A stretch of DNA of 64,000 nucleotides, taken from positions 357,214-421,213 of the forward strand of contig CAWFMY010000009.1 of assembly GCA_963816925.1 (NCBI GenBank), in the 5' to 3' direction. The DNA is from CAIWHR01 sp963816925 (GTDB lineage: Bacteria; Pseudomonadota; Gammaproteobacteria; Burkholderiales; Casimicrobiaceae). The position numbers were made by a program, and so were the translations under genes. Below, piece after piece: positions 11,489 to 21,000 of the stretch; within the stretch, counting starts at the first letter, position 1, and the number at the start of each line of letters is the position of its first letter. Below the pieces are notes generated by a model. That model saw nothing but the letters and a program-made list of their open reading frames with translations, did not search any database and was not told the origin of the DNA.

Positions 11489-11531
11489 CAATAAAGCGTT
11501 TCCCTGTTTATACACTGTTCGCTAGCGGACA
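11489..11531 (-). promoter_or_regulatory. Predicted class II Crp/Fnr-type promoter, site 1 (FGase-transglutaminase)
   Basis: Palindrome at 11516-11531, read toward the gene as TGTCCGCTAGCGAACA, then 21 bp to a weak -10 (TTATTG, 11489-11494). It ends 59 bp from the FGase start codon. It departs from the usual GACC just after the palindrome (GTGT here). Confidence 0.55.
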
Positions 11532-11564
11532 TAACGGCTGGAGGCACCGAACTCACGAATGCAA

Positions 11565-11590
11565 GAGGCCGATGCGCGTGCATCGGCCTC
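11565..11590 (-). terminator. Hairpin downstream of the FecR/DUF6600 gene
   Basis: Perfect 11-bp stem GAGGCCGATGC / GCATCGGCCTC with a 4-base loop, 32 bp beyond the stop at 11622. On the minus strand it is followed by TTGCATT, a weak T-run. Confidence 0.65.
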
Positions 11591-11621
11591 CTGCCGTGGC
11601 GTCCGGAAAGTTGCGAGAACG

Positions 11622-14064
11622 CTAGCCCTTCTCCTTCTGCTTGCGCTCCTCTTCTTCGCGCTTCAGTTGTTCGGGGCTCTTTCCCTTGTCGTCCGGCTTG
11701 CCGGCCGCGGGCTTGTTGTCCTGGCCGCGAGGTTGCGCCGGTTGGGCTTGGGGTTGCGGCGGCGGCTTGGGCGCTGCGGCGGGAGCGGGTTCCGCTTTCG
11801 GCGGGGGTGACGGCGGCCGTGCCATCGGCGGCGGCGGAGCAGCTTGCGGCGGCTTGGGCGCTGCGGCGGGAGCGGGTTCCGCTTTCGCTGGAGGTGACGG
11901 CGGCCGTGCCACCGGCGGCGGCGGAGCAGCTTGCGGCGGTGGTTGCATGGGTTGCGGCGGCGCAGCTTGCGGCGGCGGGCCTGCCCTCGGTGGCGGCCCA
12001 GCTTGCGGCGGAGGTGGCATCGGAGGTGTTGGCGCCGGAACCGGCGCTGCGCGTTGCGGCATCGGCGGCTGCGGCGCGACTTGCGCCGGGGCAGTCGTCA
12101 CTGGCGGACGTTGCGGCGCCTGGGGCGGCGGAACGACGGGTTGCGCGCGTTGCTCCGCGTTACCGCGCTGATCGGTCTTTCCGCGTTGCTCCGGAGGTTG
12201 CACTTGCGCGGCAGGCGGCGTGGACTGCACAGGGGCGCCGCCTTGGTTAAGCGTGGGCCTCGGTGCCGGCGGTGGTCCGCGCTGCTCGGGCTTTCCGCGT
12301 GACTCGGGCGGTTGCGCAACGGCCGCAGGCGGCATGCCTTGCACAGGTAACGTTGCTTGTACCGGCGGCGTGCCCTTCGCCGGTGGAGCTGCTTGCGGAG
12401 GCGGCGTTGCAGGCGCCGGAGCGGGCGACGGCGTTTTTCCGACGTCGGACTTGCCACGCGGCTCCATCGCATGCGCGGCAGGCGGAGCCGGCGGCGGGTG
12501 AGCGACGGGAACCGCAGCCTGCGTCGGCGTGACGACCTTGACGACCTGCGCCGGCGCGGCGGCTGCGGGTTTCAATTCCCTGCGTGTAGCGTCGTCGAGC
12601 GGCTTGCCCGGTTTCGCGGCCAGTTGCTGCTGCTGCGCCGCGAAGCTGGCCGGCGCCGCCGGTGGCGCAGTGTGCGCAACGACGGGTCGCTCGAATACGC
12701 GCTGCGGCGGCGCCTTCTCGCCGGGACTCGCCGCGCCGCGAACACTTCTCTCAGTTGGCGCAACGGAAGGCGCAACCGCGACCGGCGCGGCCGAAACCAT
12801 CGCCGGCGTCACACGCACGGCGGTGCGGTTCACCGGCTGCGATTGCACGAACGCAGTGGTCGGAACAGCGACGACGGCGCCCGGGACTTGCCGGTTGGCA
12901 TAGACGACATTGGTGACGTTCGTGTTGTTGTAGTAGTTGTTGATGACCGTGGTGTTGATCACCGTGTTGCTGCGGTTGACGTTCTCGAAGTAGCCGCGGC
13001 TCACTGTGTACGACGGCCGATAGACGTCACGCGGTCCGAGCGGGAACCACGCGATGCCGCCGACGTTGCCGCTTGAAATCGCGATCTGGAAGTTGCTGCC
13101 GCCCACGAACGCGACGAGCGCCGGTGCGTAGTACGCGCGACTCTGCCGGGGGCCGGGAACCCAGCCCCACGTGCCGCCGAGATTCGCCCAGCGGCCGTAG
13201 TGCGATACGGCGAAGCCCCACGGTGCGTCGTCGACCCACGTCCAGCCCCACGGGTCGACCCATGCCCAATGTCCGTCGTGGTAGGGCGCCCAGCCGGCGG
13301 CAACGCGGTTCGGAATCCACACGTTGCCGTAGCCCGCGTCGACGCGCCATGTGCCGTTCGCATCGAGGTCCTGATAGCCGACGACATCCGCCGAGACATA
13401 GCGCGCCGACACCGACGTGTCGTAGCGCCGGTCGCGATCAGCCGCCCAGCGATCGAATTCGTCGAGCCCTGGAGCGCCGACCAGTTGGTAGTCGCGCAGT
13501 CCGGTCCCCGCAAAGCGATACGCTTGGCGCGAATCGATCACATACGACGCGTCTTCGCCGTAGACCTCGCCCTGCCCATTGCGCACGACGATCGTCGTCG
13601 CATTGCCGTCGGGATCCACGTCTATCCGGTACGCGCCTGGCTGGCGAAGTGTGAAGGCGAGATTCGGCGTGTCGACCTCGAACGCCTGGTTGGGCCCGAG
13701 CCTGCGCACGCGAACATTCAACGTGCCTTGCGACAATTGCAGCTGCGTGATCTGGTCGTCGAGGTTGAGGACGGACACGCCGGTGCCCGCGCTCATCCGG
13801 ATCATCGCGCCGCCGATTTCAATTTCTGCGCGCGACGCCCGCATCCGCCCAAAGACGGTCGCCGGTGGTCAGCGGACGATTGATCGTGGCTTGCACCCAA
13901 TCGTTTTCGCCGGCGGGGGAGAAGCTGACGGCGCCGGTCATTTCACCGAGGCGCGCGACGCGCGACGGCGGGTCCGCGACAGCCGCGGTGCTGATCGCCA
14001 GGATTGCGAGGCCGGCCACGAGAGCGAGCTTCGTGAAACGCAGAGGTTGGTTGTGCATGGCCAT
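11622..14064 (-). CDS. FecR/DUF6600 exported protein with proline-rich tail, one frameshift
   Basis: Exported protein of about 813 residues. Start at 14064 opens a signal peptide (LALVAGLAILAISTAAVA). A FecR-like domain (residues about 30-200) detects no known sigma/anti-sigma partner here. It is followed by a DUF6600 tryptophan-rich block (WAPYHDGHWAWVDPWGWTWV, then PWGFAVSHYGRWANLGG). From residue about 400 onward it is a long Pro/Ala/Gln tail ending in a charged stretch (KGKSPEQLKREEEERKQKEK). The frame slips near 13845. The tail holds a perfect-length 29-residue tandem repeat (11761-11934). Possibly an envelope or exopolysaccharide-linked structural protein; function unproven. Confidence 0.75.
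11761..11934 (-). repeat. 87-bp tandem duplication in the FecR/DUF6600 tail
   Basis: Two copies, 11761-11847 and 11848-11934, differing at only a handful of positions. The unit is 29 codons and encodes KPPQAAPPPPVARPPSPP-type sequence, so it keeps frame and lengthens the Pro-rich tail. Confidence 0.85.
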
Positions 14065-14479
14065 TCCTTGCTGTTAATTCGTTGTCGTGAGAAGAAGGCA
14101 CTGTGCAAGCTGCCAGCCGCGCGAAGCGGCCGACGTTCCAATCGTCCCTTGGGCGCCGGAGGTTCCCCATCCGCATCATGCTGATTTGCGTGTAGGACTC
14201 TTTACGGGGCCGACACGGGCGGCAGCAGCCAGCGCGACGGGCAGCGATTCAACGGAGCATGCCCCACGACAAGCCGGCGGGTCTGTTCGCTAGCGCACTT
14301 TCGGGATGCGCCGACGCTTAAGGGCAAAAGGGGCGCGTCGCGCTATGTGCGCCAGCATACAGACCGCCCGTCCGTTGGCCGGTACCCTGACTTGCGGTGG
14401 ACGCCCCTGTTTTTGCCGGGTCGCGGCCGCAATCAATCCGATAACCGCATTGCCGGGTATCAACTGTCGAAGGAACAAC
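14065..14479. other. Divergent intergenic region, 415 bp
   Basis: Separates the FecR/DUF6600 gene (minus) from the small membrane gene at 14480 (plus). It contains the TGTGCG-type palindrome at 14284-14299. No conserved ORF or RNA gene is apparent. Confidence 0.4.
14284..14299 (-). promoter_or_regulatory. Crp/Fnr-type palindrome, site 2 (FecR/DUF6600)
   Basis: Read on the minus strand it is AGTGCGCTAGCGAACA followed by GACC, the extended consensus, so it points at the FecR/DUF6600 gene 220 bp away. No convincing -10 sits at the usual spacing (GCATGC), so this promoter is weaker evidence than the others. Confidence 0.45.
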
Positions 14480-14701
14480 ATGAATCCAATGAAGATAGTG
14501 GGACTGCTGTTGCTGGTGGGCGGCGTCCTGGCGCTGGTGTACGGCGGATTCACCTACACGAAGGAGACGCACGAGACCAAGATCGGTCCCATCGTCTTGT
14601 CGGTGCAGGATAAGGAAACCGTCAACGTGCCCATTTGGGCCGGAATTGGTGCCATCGTGATCGGCGGATTGCTGCTGGTCTCGGGACGCCGCAACACCTA
14701 G
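14480..14701 (+). CDS. Small two-TM membrane protein (DUF3185-like)
   Basis: 73 residues, intact. ATG at 14480 follows AAGGAACA. Two hydrophobic helices (VGLLLLVGGVLALVYGGFTY and IWAGIGAIVIGGLLLVSG) flank a short polar segment with TKETHETKIGP. The layout matches small DUF3185-type membrane proteins. It ends 20 bp before the histidine kinase start and may be co-transcribed. No function can be deduced. Confidence 0.7.
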   Translation: MNPMKIVGLLLLVGGVLALVYGGFTYTKETHETKIGPIVLSVQDKETVNVPIWAGIGAIVIGGLLLVSGRRNT

Positions 14702-14721
14702 TCGAACCGCGGAAACGGATC

Positions 14722-16432
14722 ATGTCCAAACCAGGAAAGAATCCAATCGTCGTCGACGACGTCGGCAAGGCCGATGGCATCACCGAAATCCGGCGCCAGG
14801 AGGCATTGCTGAAGACCGGCGCATTGCAGACCGCAATTCTCACCAGCGCCAATTTCTCGATCATCGCCACCGACGAAAAAGGCATCATCCAGCTATTCAA
14901 CGTCGGCGCCGAGCGCATGCTGGGTTACCAGGCCGCCGAGGTCGTCAACAAGATCAACCCCAGCGATATCCATGACCCGCATGAAGTGAGGGCGCGCGCG
15001 CAGGCGTTGAGCCTCGAGCTTGCCACTCCTATCGCGCCCGGCTTCGAGGCGCTGGTCTACAAGGCCTCGCGCGGAATCGACGACGTCTACGAATTGACCT
15101 ACATCTGCAAGGACGGAAGCCGCTTTCCGGCGCTGGTCTCGGTCACCGCGCTGCGCGACGACTACGGCGACATCATCGGATACCTGCTGATCGGCAGCGA
15201 CAATTCGGTGCGCAAGCGGGTCGAGTCGGAGTTGAACGAGGCCATGGCCGCCGCTGAGAAGGCCAATCGCGCGAAGACCGACTTTCTTTCCAGCATGAGC
15301 CATGAATTGCGCACGCCGCTCAACGCGATCCTGGGCTTCGCCCAGCTCATGGAATCCGGCGCGCCGACGCCGACGCCGCCTCAGAAGCGCAATCTCGACC
15401 AGATTCTCAAGGCCGGCTGGTACCTGCTGGACCTGATCAACGAAATCCTCGATCTCGCGCTGATCGAGTCGGGCACGGTGATCCTGTCGCGGGAGCCCGT
15501 CTCGCTGGTCGAAGTCATGCTCGAGTGCCGGGCGATGATCGAGCCGCAGGCGCACAAGCGCGGCATCCGGATGACGTTTCCGCGATTCGACGTCCCCTGC
15601 TTCGTCAGCGCCGACCGCACCCGCGTCAAGCAGGTCCTGATCAATCTTCTCTTCAACGCCATCAAGTACAACAGGCCGAATGGCGAAGTTGACGTCGAAT
15701 ACATGCTGCGTCCTCCGAATTCGATCCGCATCTGCGTCAGGGACACGGGCGCGGGGCTTGCCCCGGAGCAGCTTGCGTTGCTCTTCCAGCCGTTCAATCG
15801 CCTCGGCAAGGAGACCAGTGTGGAGGAAGGCACCGGCATCGGCCTGGTGGTCACCAAGCGGCTCGTCGAACTGATGGGGGGCGCCATCGGCGCGGAGAGC
15901 GTCGTCGGCGTCGGCAGCATGTTCTGGATCGAACTGAGCCTGACCACGGCGCCGCAGTTTGCGGCGCGCGAAATCGAAAGTGCCGAGCTCGGCGCGGCCG
16001 CAGGTTCCGGATGGAGCGCCGCTGCGCACCCTGCTCTACGTCGAAGACAACCCGGCCAACCTGGAGCTGGTGGAGCAGCTCATTGCGCGCCGGCCCGACC
16101 TGCGCCTGCTGAGCGCGGCAGATGGCAATCTCGGCATCGAGTTCGCACGCGCCTATCAACCCGACGTGATCCTGATGGACATCAACCTGCCCGGCATGAG
16201 CGGGATCGAGGCGCTGAAAATCCTGCGCGCGGATCCGACCACCGCGCACATCCCCATCATCGCCCTCAGCGCCAATGCGATACCCCGTGACATCGAGAAG
16301 GGGCTGGAGGCCGGATTCTTCAACTATCTCACCAAGCCCATCAAGGTCAACCACTTCATGGATACGCTGGATGCGGCAATGAAATCTGCGCAAGACGCTT
16401 CGGGCCGCTCCGCCGAAAAGGAAACCGTGTAA
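14722..16432 (+). CDS. Hybrid sensor histidine kinase (PAS-HisKA-HATPase-REC), one frameshift
   Basis: Cytoplasmic sensor kinase, about 570 residues, with no TM helix. Residues about 35-150 form a PAS domain (ATDEKGIIQLFNVGAERMLG). The H-box is SMSHELRTPLNAILGFAQLM with His near residue 194. The N-box is LINLLFNAIKYN (about 307), followed by RDTGAGLAP and GTGIGLVVTKRL. A receiver domain follows after a frame slip near 16000: LLYVEDNPANLELV, acceptor Asp in VILMDINLPGMSG, and a late Lys in LTKPIKV. It abuts the response regulator (stop and start within 1 bp). Signal unknown; a flavin- or ligand-binding PAS is possible. Confidence 0.85.
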
Positions 16433-17255
16433 TGATTACCGAATCCGACATCCTCAACGCCAGGGTCCTGATCGTCGACGATCAGGAGGCCAATGTCAGC
16501 CTGCTCGAGCAATTGTTGAGCGGAGCCGGCTACACCAATGTCACCTCCACGATGAACCCGAAGGAGGTCTGCGCGCTGCATCGCAAGAATCGCTACGACC
16601 TGATCCTGCTCGATCTGCAGATGCCCGGCATGGACGGATTCCAGGTGATCGAAGGCCTCAAGACCAATGAGGCGGACGCCTACCTGCCGGTGCTCGTGAT
16701 CACCGCCCAGCCCGGTCACAAGCTGCGCGCGCTGCAGGCCGGCGCCAAGGATTTCATCAGCAAGCCGTTCGACCTGGTCGAAGTCAAGACGCGGATCCGC
16801 AACCTGCTGGAAGTTCGGCTGCTGTACAAGAAGCTCGAGAACTACAGCAAGGTGCTGGAGCAGACGGTGCAGGAGCGGACCGCCGAATTGCGCGAAAGCG
16901 AGGCCCGCTATCGCAGCCTGACCGAGCTGGCGTCCGACTGGTACTGGGAGCAGGACGAGAACGGCAAGTTCACGAAGGTTTCCGGCCCGGTCCTGGAAAT
17001 GCTCGGCATCCGGGTCGACGCGCTGGCGGAGCAGACGCAGGCGGTGCCCCCGTGAGTGGCTGGAACGAAGAGGAGCGGGAGGTACTGCGCGCGACCATCG
17101 CGGACCGGCAGCCCTTCCTCGATTTCCTGTTCAGCCGCGTCAATGCCGATGGCTCGCAACAGCAGTTTCGCGTGAGCGGCGAGCCGATGTTCAGCCAGTC
17201 CTGCCGCTTCCTCGGTTACCGCGGTATCGGCGTCGAACTCACGGCGCAGAAGTGA
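16432..17255 (+). CDS. Response regulator with C-terminal PAS domain, one frameshift
   Basis: About 274 residues. N-terminal receiver domain (ARVLIVDDQEANVSLLEQLL, acceptor Asp near residue 61 in LILLDLQMPGMDGF, Lys in FISKPFDLVEV), a coiled-coil linker (KVLEQTVQERTAELRESEA), then a PAS domain that begins RYRSLTELASDWYWEQD. The frame stops at 17053-17055, but the following frame from 17052 supplies the rest of the PAS (EEEREVLRATIADRQPFLDF, GEPMFSQSCRFLGYRGIG). I read this as one gene with a slip near 17040 rather than two genes. No output domain is present, so it may act by protein contact with the kinase or the Crp-type regulator that follows. Confidence 0.75.
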
Positions 17256-17279
17256 CAAGCAAGCACCCGACAGCCCGCG

Positions 17280-18017
17280 ATGCCACAACCGCATAGTCCG
17301 AACCAGAACCATCTCATCGCCGCCTTGCCGACGGCGGAATACGAGCGCCTGGCTCCGCACCTGCAGCTGGTGCCGATGCCGCTCGGCGAAGTCCTCTATG
17401 AGCCGGGCGAACAACTGCAGCACGCCTACTTCCCGACGACGGCCATCGTGTCGCTGCACTATGTGATGGAAACGGGGGCATCGGCCGAAACCGCGGGGGT
17501 GGGCAACGAAGGCGTGGTCGGCATCGCGCTGTTCATGGGCGGCGATACAACGCCCAGTTCTGCCGTGGTGAAGACCGCGGGCCATGCCTACCGGCTGGAG
17601 CGCCGCTTGCTGAAACAGGAATTCGACCGCGCCGGCGCAATGCAGCGTCTGTTGTTGCGCTACACGCAGGCGCTGATTACGCAGATGACGCAGACCGCGG
17701 CCTGCAACCGGCATCATTCCGTCGAGCAGCAGCTGTGCCGATGGCTGCTGTCGACGCTCGACCGGGTCCCGTCGCGCGAGCTGATCATTACGCAGGAACT
17801 GGTCGCCAGCATGCTGGGCGTTCGGCGTGAGGGCATCACGGAGGCCGCCGGAAAACTGCAGCACGCCGGCTATATCCGCTACCGCCGCGGACACATCGCG
17901 GTGCTCGATCGGACCGGCCTGGAGAAACAGGCGTGCGAATGCTACGCCGTCGTCAGGAAGGAATTGGGCCGGCTGTTGTCCGATGTGCAGCGCCGCCAGG
18001 ACACCGCTATTGCTTGA
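17280..18017 (+). CDS. Crp/Fnr family transcriptional regulator, paralogue 1
   Basis: 245 residues, intact. Cyclic-nucleotide-binding-like beta barrel (residues about 20-130; LGEVLYEPGEQLQHAYFPTT, GNEGVVGIALFMGGDTTPSS), dimer helix (LLLRYTQALITQMTQTAACN), and a C-terminal winged helix (ITQELVASMLGVRREGITEA). The FNR N-terminal Cys cluster is absent. Closest relative in the window is paralogue 2 at 33567. It is the last gene of the kinase-regulator cluster and has no TGTGCG site of its own. Its stop is 3 bp from the convergent stop of the glucan synthase gene. Confidence 0.9.
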   Translation: MPQPHSPNQNHLIAALPTAEYERLAPHLQLVPMPLGEVLYEPGEQLQHAYFPTTAIVSLHYVMETGASAETAGVGNEGVVGIALFMGGDTTPSSAVVKTAGHAYRLERRLLKQEFDRAGAMQRLLLRYTQALITQMTQTAACNRHHSVEQQLCRWLLSTLDRVPSRELIITQELVASMLGVRREGITEAAGKLQHAGYIRYRRGHIAVLDRTGLEKQACECYAVVRKELGRLLSDVQRRQDTAIA

Positions 18018-18020
18018 TGC

Positions 18021-21000
18021 TTAGTCAACTCCGAGCGGGGCGCTCAACAGCGCAACCGGAATTCCAGAGGCGACGCGCACGTCGACGCGGTGGTCCCGCC
18101 CGTCGTCAACAAGAAACACGAAGTCGCCCTGCTGCGCGATCCCATCGACCGTTACGCTTACCGAGCCGGGCTTCATGTCGCCCTCCACCTCGGCGCGCCG
18201 CACGACGATGTGATACTGGGTCTCGCGGAACCGGTAGCGCAATGAAAATTCGTTCCAGCCATCGGGCAGGCACGGCGCGAAGCGAAGCCGGCCCGCGTCC
18301 AGATTGAGTCCCAACAGAGACTCGACGACAAGCCGATACATCCATCCGGCCGAGCCCGTGTACCACGTCCAGCCGCCGCGTCCGGTATGCGGCGCCAGGG
18401 CGTAGACGTCGGCGGCGACCACATAAGGCTCCACTTTGTACGTCGCGACTGCCTCCGGAGTCCGCGCGTGGTTCAACGGGTTGATCATCGAAGTCAGTTC
18501 CCACGCGCGCGCGCTGTCACCCAAAGCGGCGAACGCCATCGCAGCCCAAATCGCGCCATGCGTGTACTGGCCGCCGTTTTCGCGCACGCCAGGCACGTAG
18601 CCACGGATGTAACCGGGTTCCAGGTCGGATGTGTCGAAAGGAGGGTCGAGCAGCTGGACCAACGCGTGCTCACGGCGGACCAGACGTTCGTACATCGCGT
18701 TCATCGCCGTTCGAGAACGCGCAACGTCGGCTGCCCCGGATAGCACGGACCAGCTCTGCGCCACTGAATCGATTTGACACTCGACATTCTTGATCGATCC
18801 GAGAGGCGTGCCATCGTCGAAGTAGGCACGGCGATACCATTCGCCGTCCCACGCGTTGTATTCGATCCGTTGCTGCAACTTGAGCGCTTCGGCCTCGCAC
18901 CGGTCTGCGAACGACGCGTCGTCGCGCAAGCGCGCAATCTTGGCGAATTCCCGGAGAACATGGCAGAGGAAGAATGCGAGCCAAACGCTTTCTCCCTTGC
19001 CGCGCCTGCCGACAAGATTCATCCCGTCGTTCCAATCCCCGGATCCGATCAGCGGCAACCCGTGCGTTCCGAATCTGAGTCCGTGCAGGATGGCCTGCAC
19101 GCAGTGCTGATAGACGCTTGCACGCTCGTCGGAGCGCCCCGGCAGGTCGAAGTACGAGTCGTCCTCAGCGCTGACCGGCCGGCCTTCGAGAAAGGGCGCA
19201 GTCTCGTCGAGTATCGACGTGTCGCCACTGGCCAGGACGTAGCGGCATGTCGCGAGCGGCAGCCAAAGGTAATCGTCCGAACAATGCGTGCGCACGCCCC
19301 GCCCGGAAGGCGGATGCCACCAATGCTGTACATCTCCTTCCACGAATTGGCGGCTTGCGCAAAGGGCGATCTGCGCGCGAAGGAGGCGGGGCTCGGTGTG
19401 GACAAGCGCCATCGCGTCCTGCAATTGGTCCCGGAAACCGTAGGCGCCGCCCGATTGGTAATAGCCGCTGCGCGCCCAGACGCGGCAGGCGATGGCCTGG
19501 TATACGAGCCAACCATTGGTCAGCACGTTGAGGGCTACGTCGGGAGTTTCCACCTCCACGGCGGAAAGTGTCTGCCGCCAATGCGCGACGACCGCTTCGA
19601 GCGCATCGCGAGCACCCGCTGAACCGCGGCAGCGTTGCGCGAGCAGGCTGGCCGCATCAGCGTTGCTTCCCGCCCCCAGCCTGAATACGGTCTCTCGTTC
19701 CTGCCCGTCGGCAAGATCGAAGGCCACCCGAATTGCGGCGCAGGGGTCGAGCGCCGCACCGGTCTTGCCAGATAGACGCGTGCGATGCATGGCAGCCGGA
19801 TCGCGCACCGTCCTGTTGCGGCCGAGAAATTCGGTCCTGTCGCAGGTGGCGCTGCGTGCCGAATCATCGGCGTCGAAGAACGCGACCCAGTCCGGGAACT
19901 CGTTGTTGTAAGGATTTCGCGCGTACAAGACGCCCGTTCGCGCATCGATTTCGGTCGTCACGTGCATCGCCGACTTCGCGCGCAGATCGCCCAGCACCCA
20001 CTCGACGTAGCCCGTCGCGGACAACCGCCGCGAGCGGCCCGACTCGTTGCTTACCTTGAGCGAGAAGAACTTCACCGCCGCATCGAGCGCCACGAAAACG
20101 GTAAGGGTCGAACGAATTCCGCCCTCGACGCGCTCGAACATGCTGTAGCCGAATCCATGCCGGGTCACGCAAGGTGAAGTGCCTCCGCAGGGAAGCGACG
20201 TGGGCGACCAGAAGTGGCCGGTTTCCTCGTCGCGGACGTACAGCGCTTCGCCACTCGGCTCGCCTACCGGATCGTTGTGCCATGGAGTGAGTCGATACAG
20301 TTGGGCATTCTCGCTCCATGTATAGCCAAGTCCGCTTCCCGAGATCACCGAACCAAAGCGCGGGTTCGCCAGCACGTTGACCCAGGGCGCGGGCGTCGTT
20401 TCTCCCGCCGCCGGCGCAATGACGTATTCGCGTCCGTCACGCGAGAATCCTCCCGTACCATTGAAGAGAATCAGGTCGTGCGCTGGTGTCCCGGCGTCCT
20501 CAACAGGCAAAGGTCGATGGTTGCGGGTCGGCACCAGCCGCGGGATTCGCGTTTCCGGCGGCATACGGCGGTTGATCTGCTCGGAAAGTGTCCCGCGGCT
20601 GTCGGCAATGACAACGCGAGCGACTGATTGGAACAGGACGCGGTCTTCGGAAGAGATCTGCTCCGCATGCCGAACGAATATGCCTCCGGGCCGATCGACC
20701 ACGTGAGATTCGACCCCGGCCGCGATCAATCCGATGATTTGTTCCTGAAGCCGCTGCCGGTATCCGTTGTGATCCTCGTTCCAGATGACGAGGTCCACCG
20801 ACAATCCCTTGAGGCGCCAGTAGGCGTGCGCCTGCACGAGCTGGCGCACCAACTCGAAATTCTTGGCGTCGGCGATCTGCAGCAACACGATCGGCAGGTC
20901 ACCGGATACCGCGTAACCCCACAGGCCGGATTGCCCGCGGCGGTTTCTGACCAGGACACTTGTGGCTGCGCGCAACGACGCATTGGCGTAGATCACGGAC

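Noticed and set aside
11700..12500. Possible CRISPR or direct-repeat array
   Set aside because: The repetition is codon-level Pro/Ala/Gly coding bias plus one 87-bp duplication, with no regular spacers.
17052..17255. Separate 67-residue gene starting GTG with a GTGA overlap
   Set aside because: It supplies the second half of the PAS domain begun in the preceding frame, so a single frameshifted response regulator fits better.
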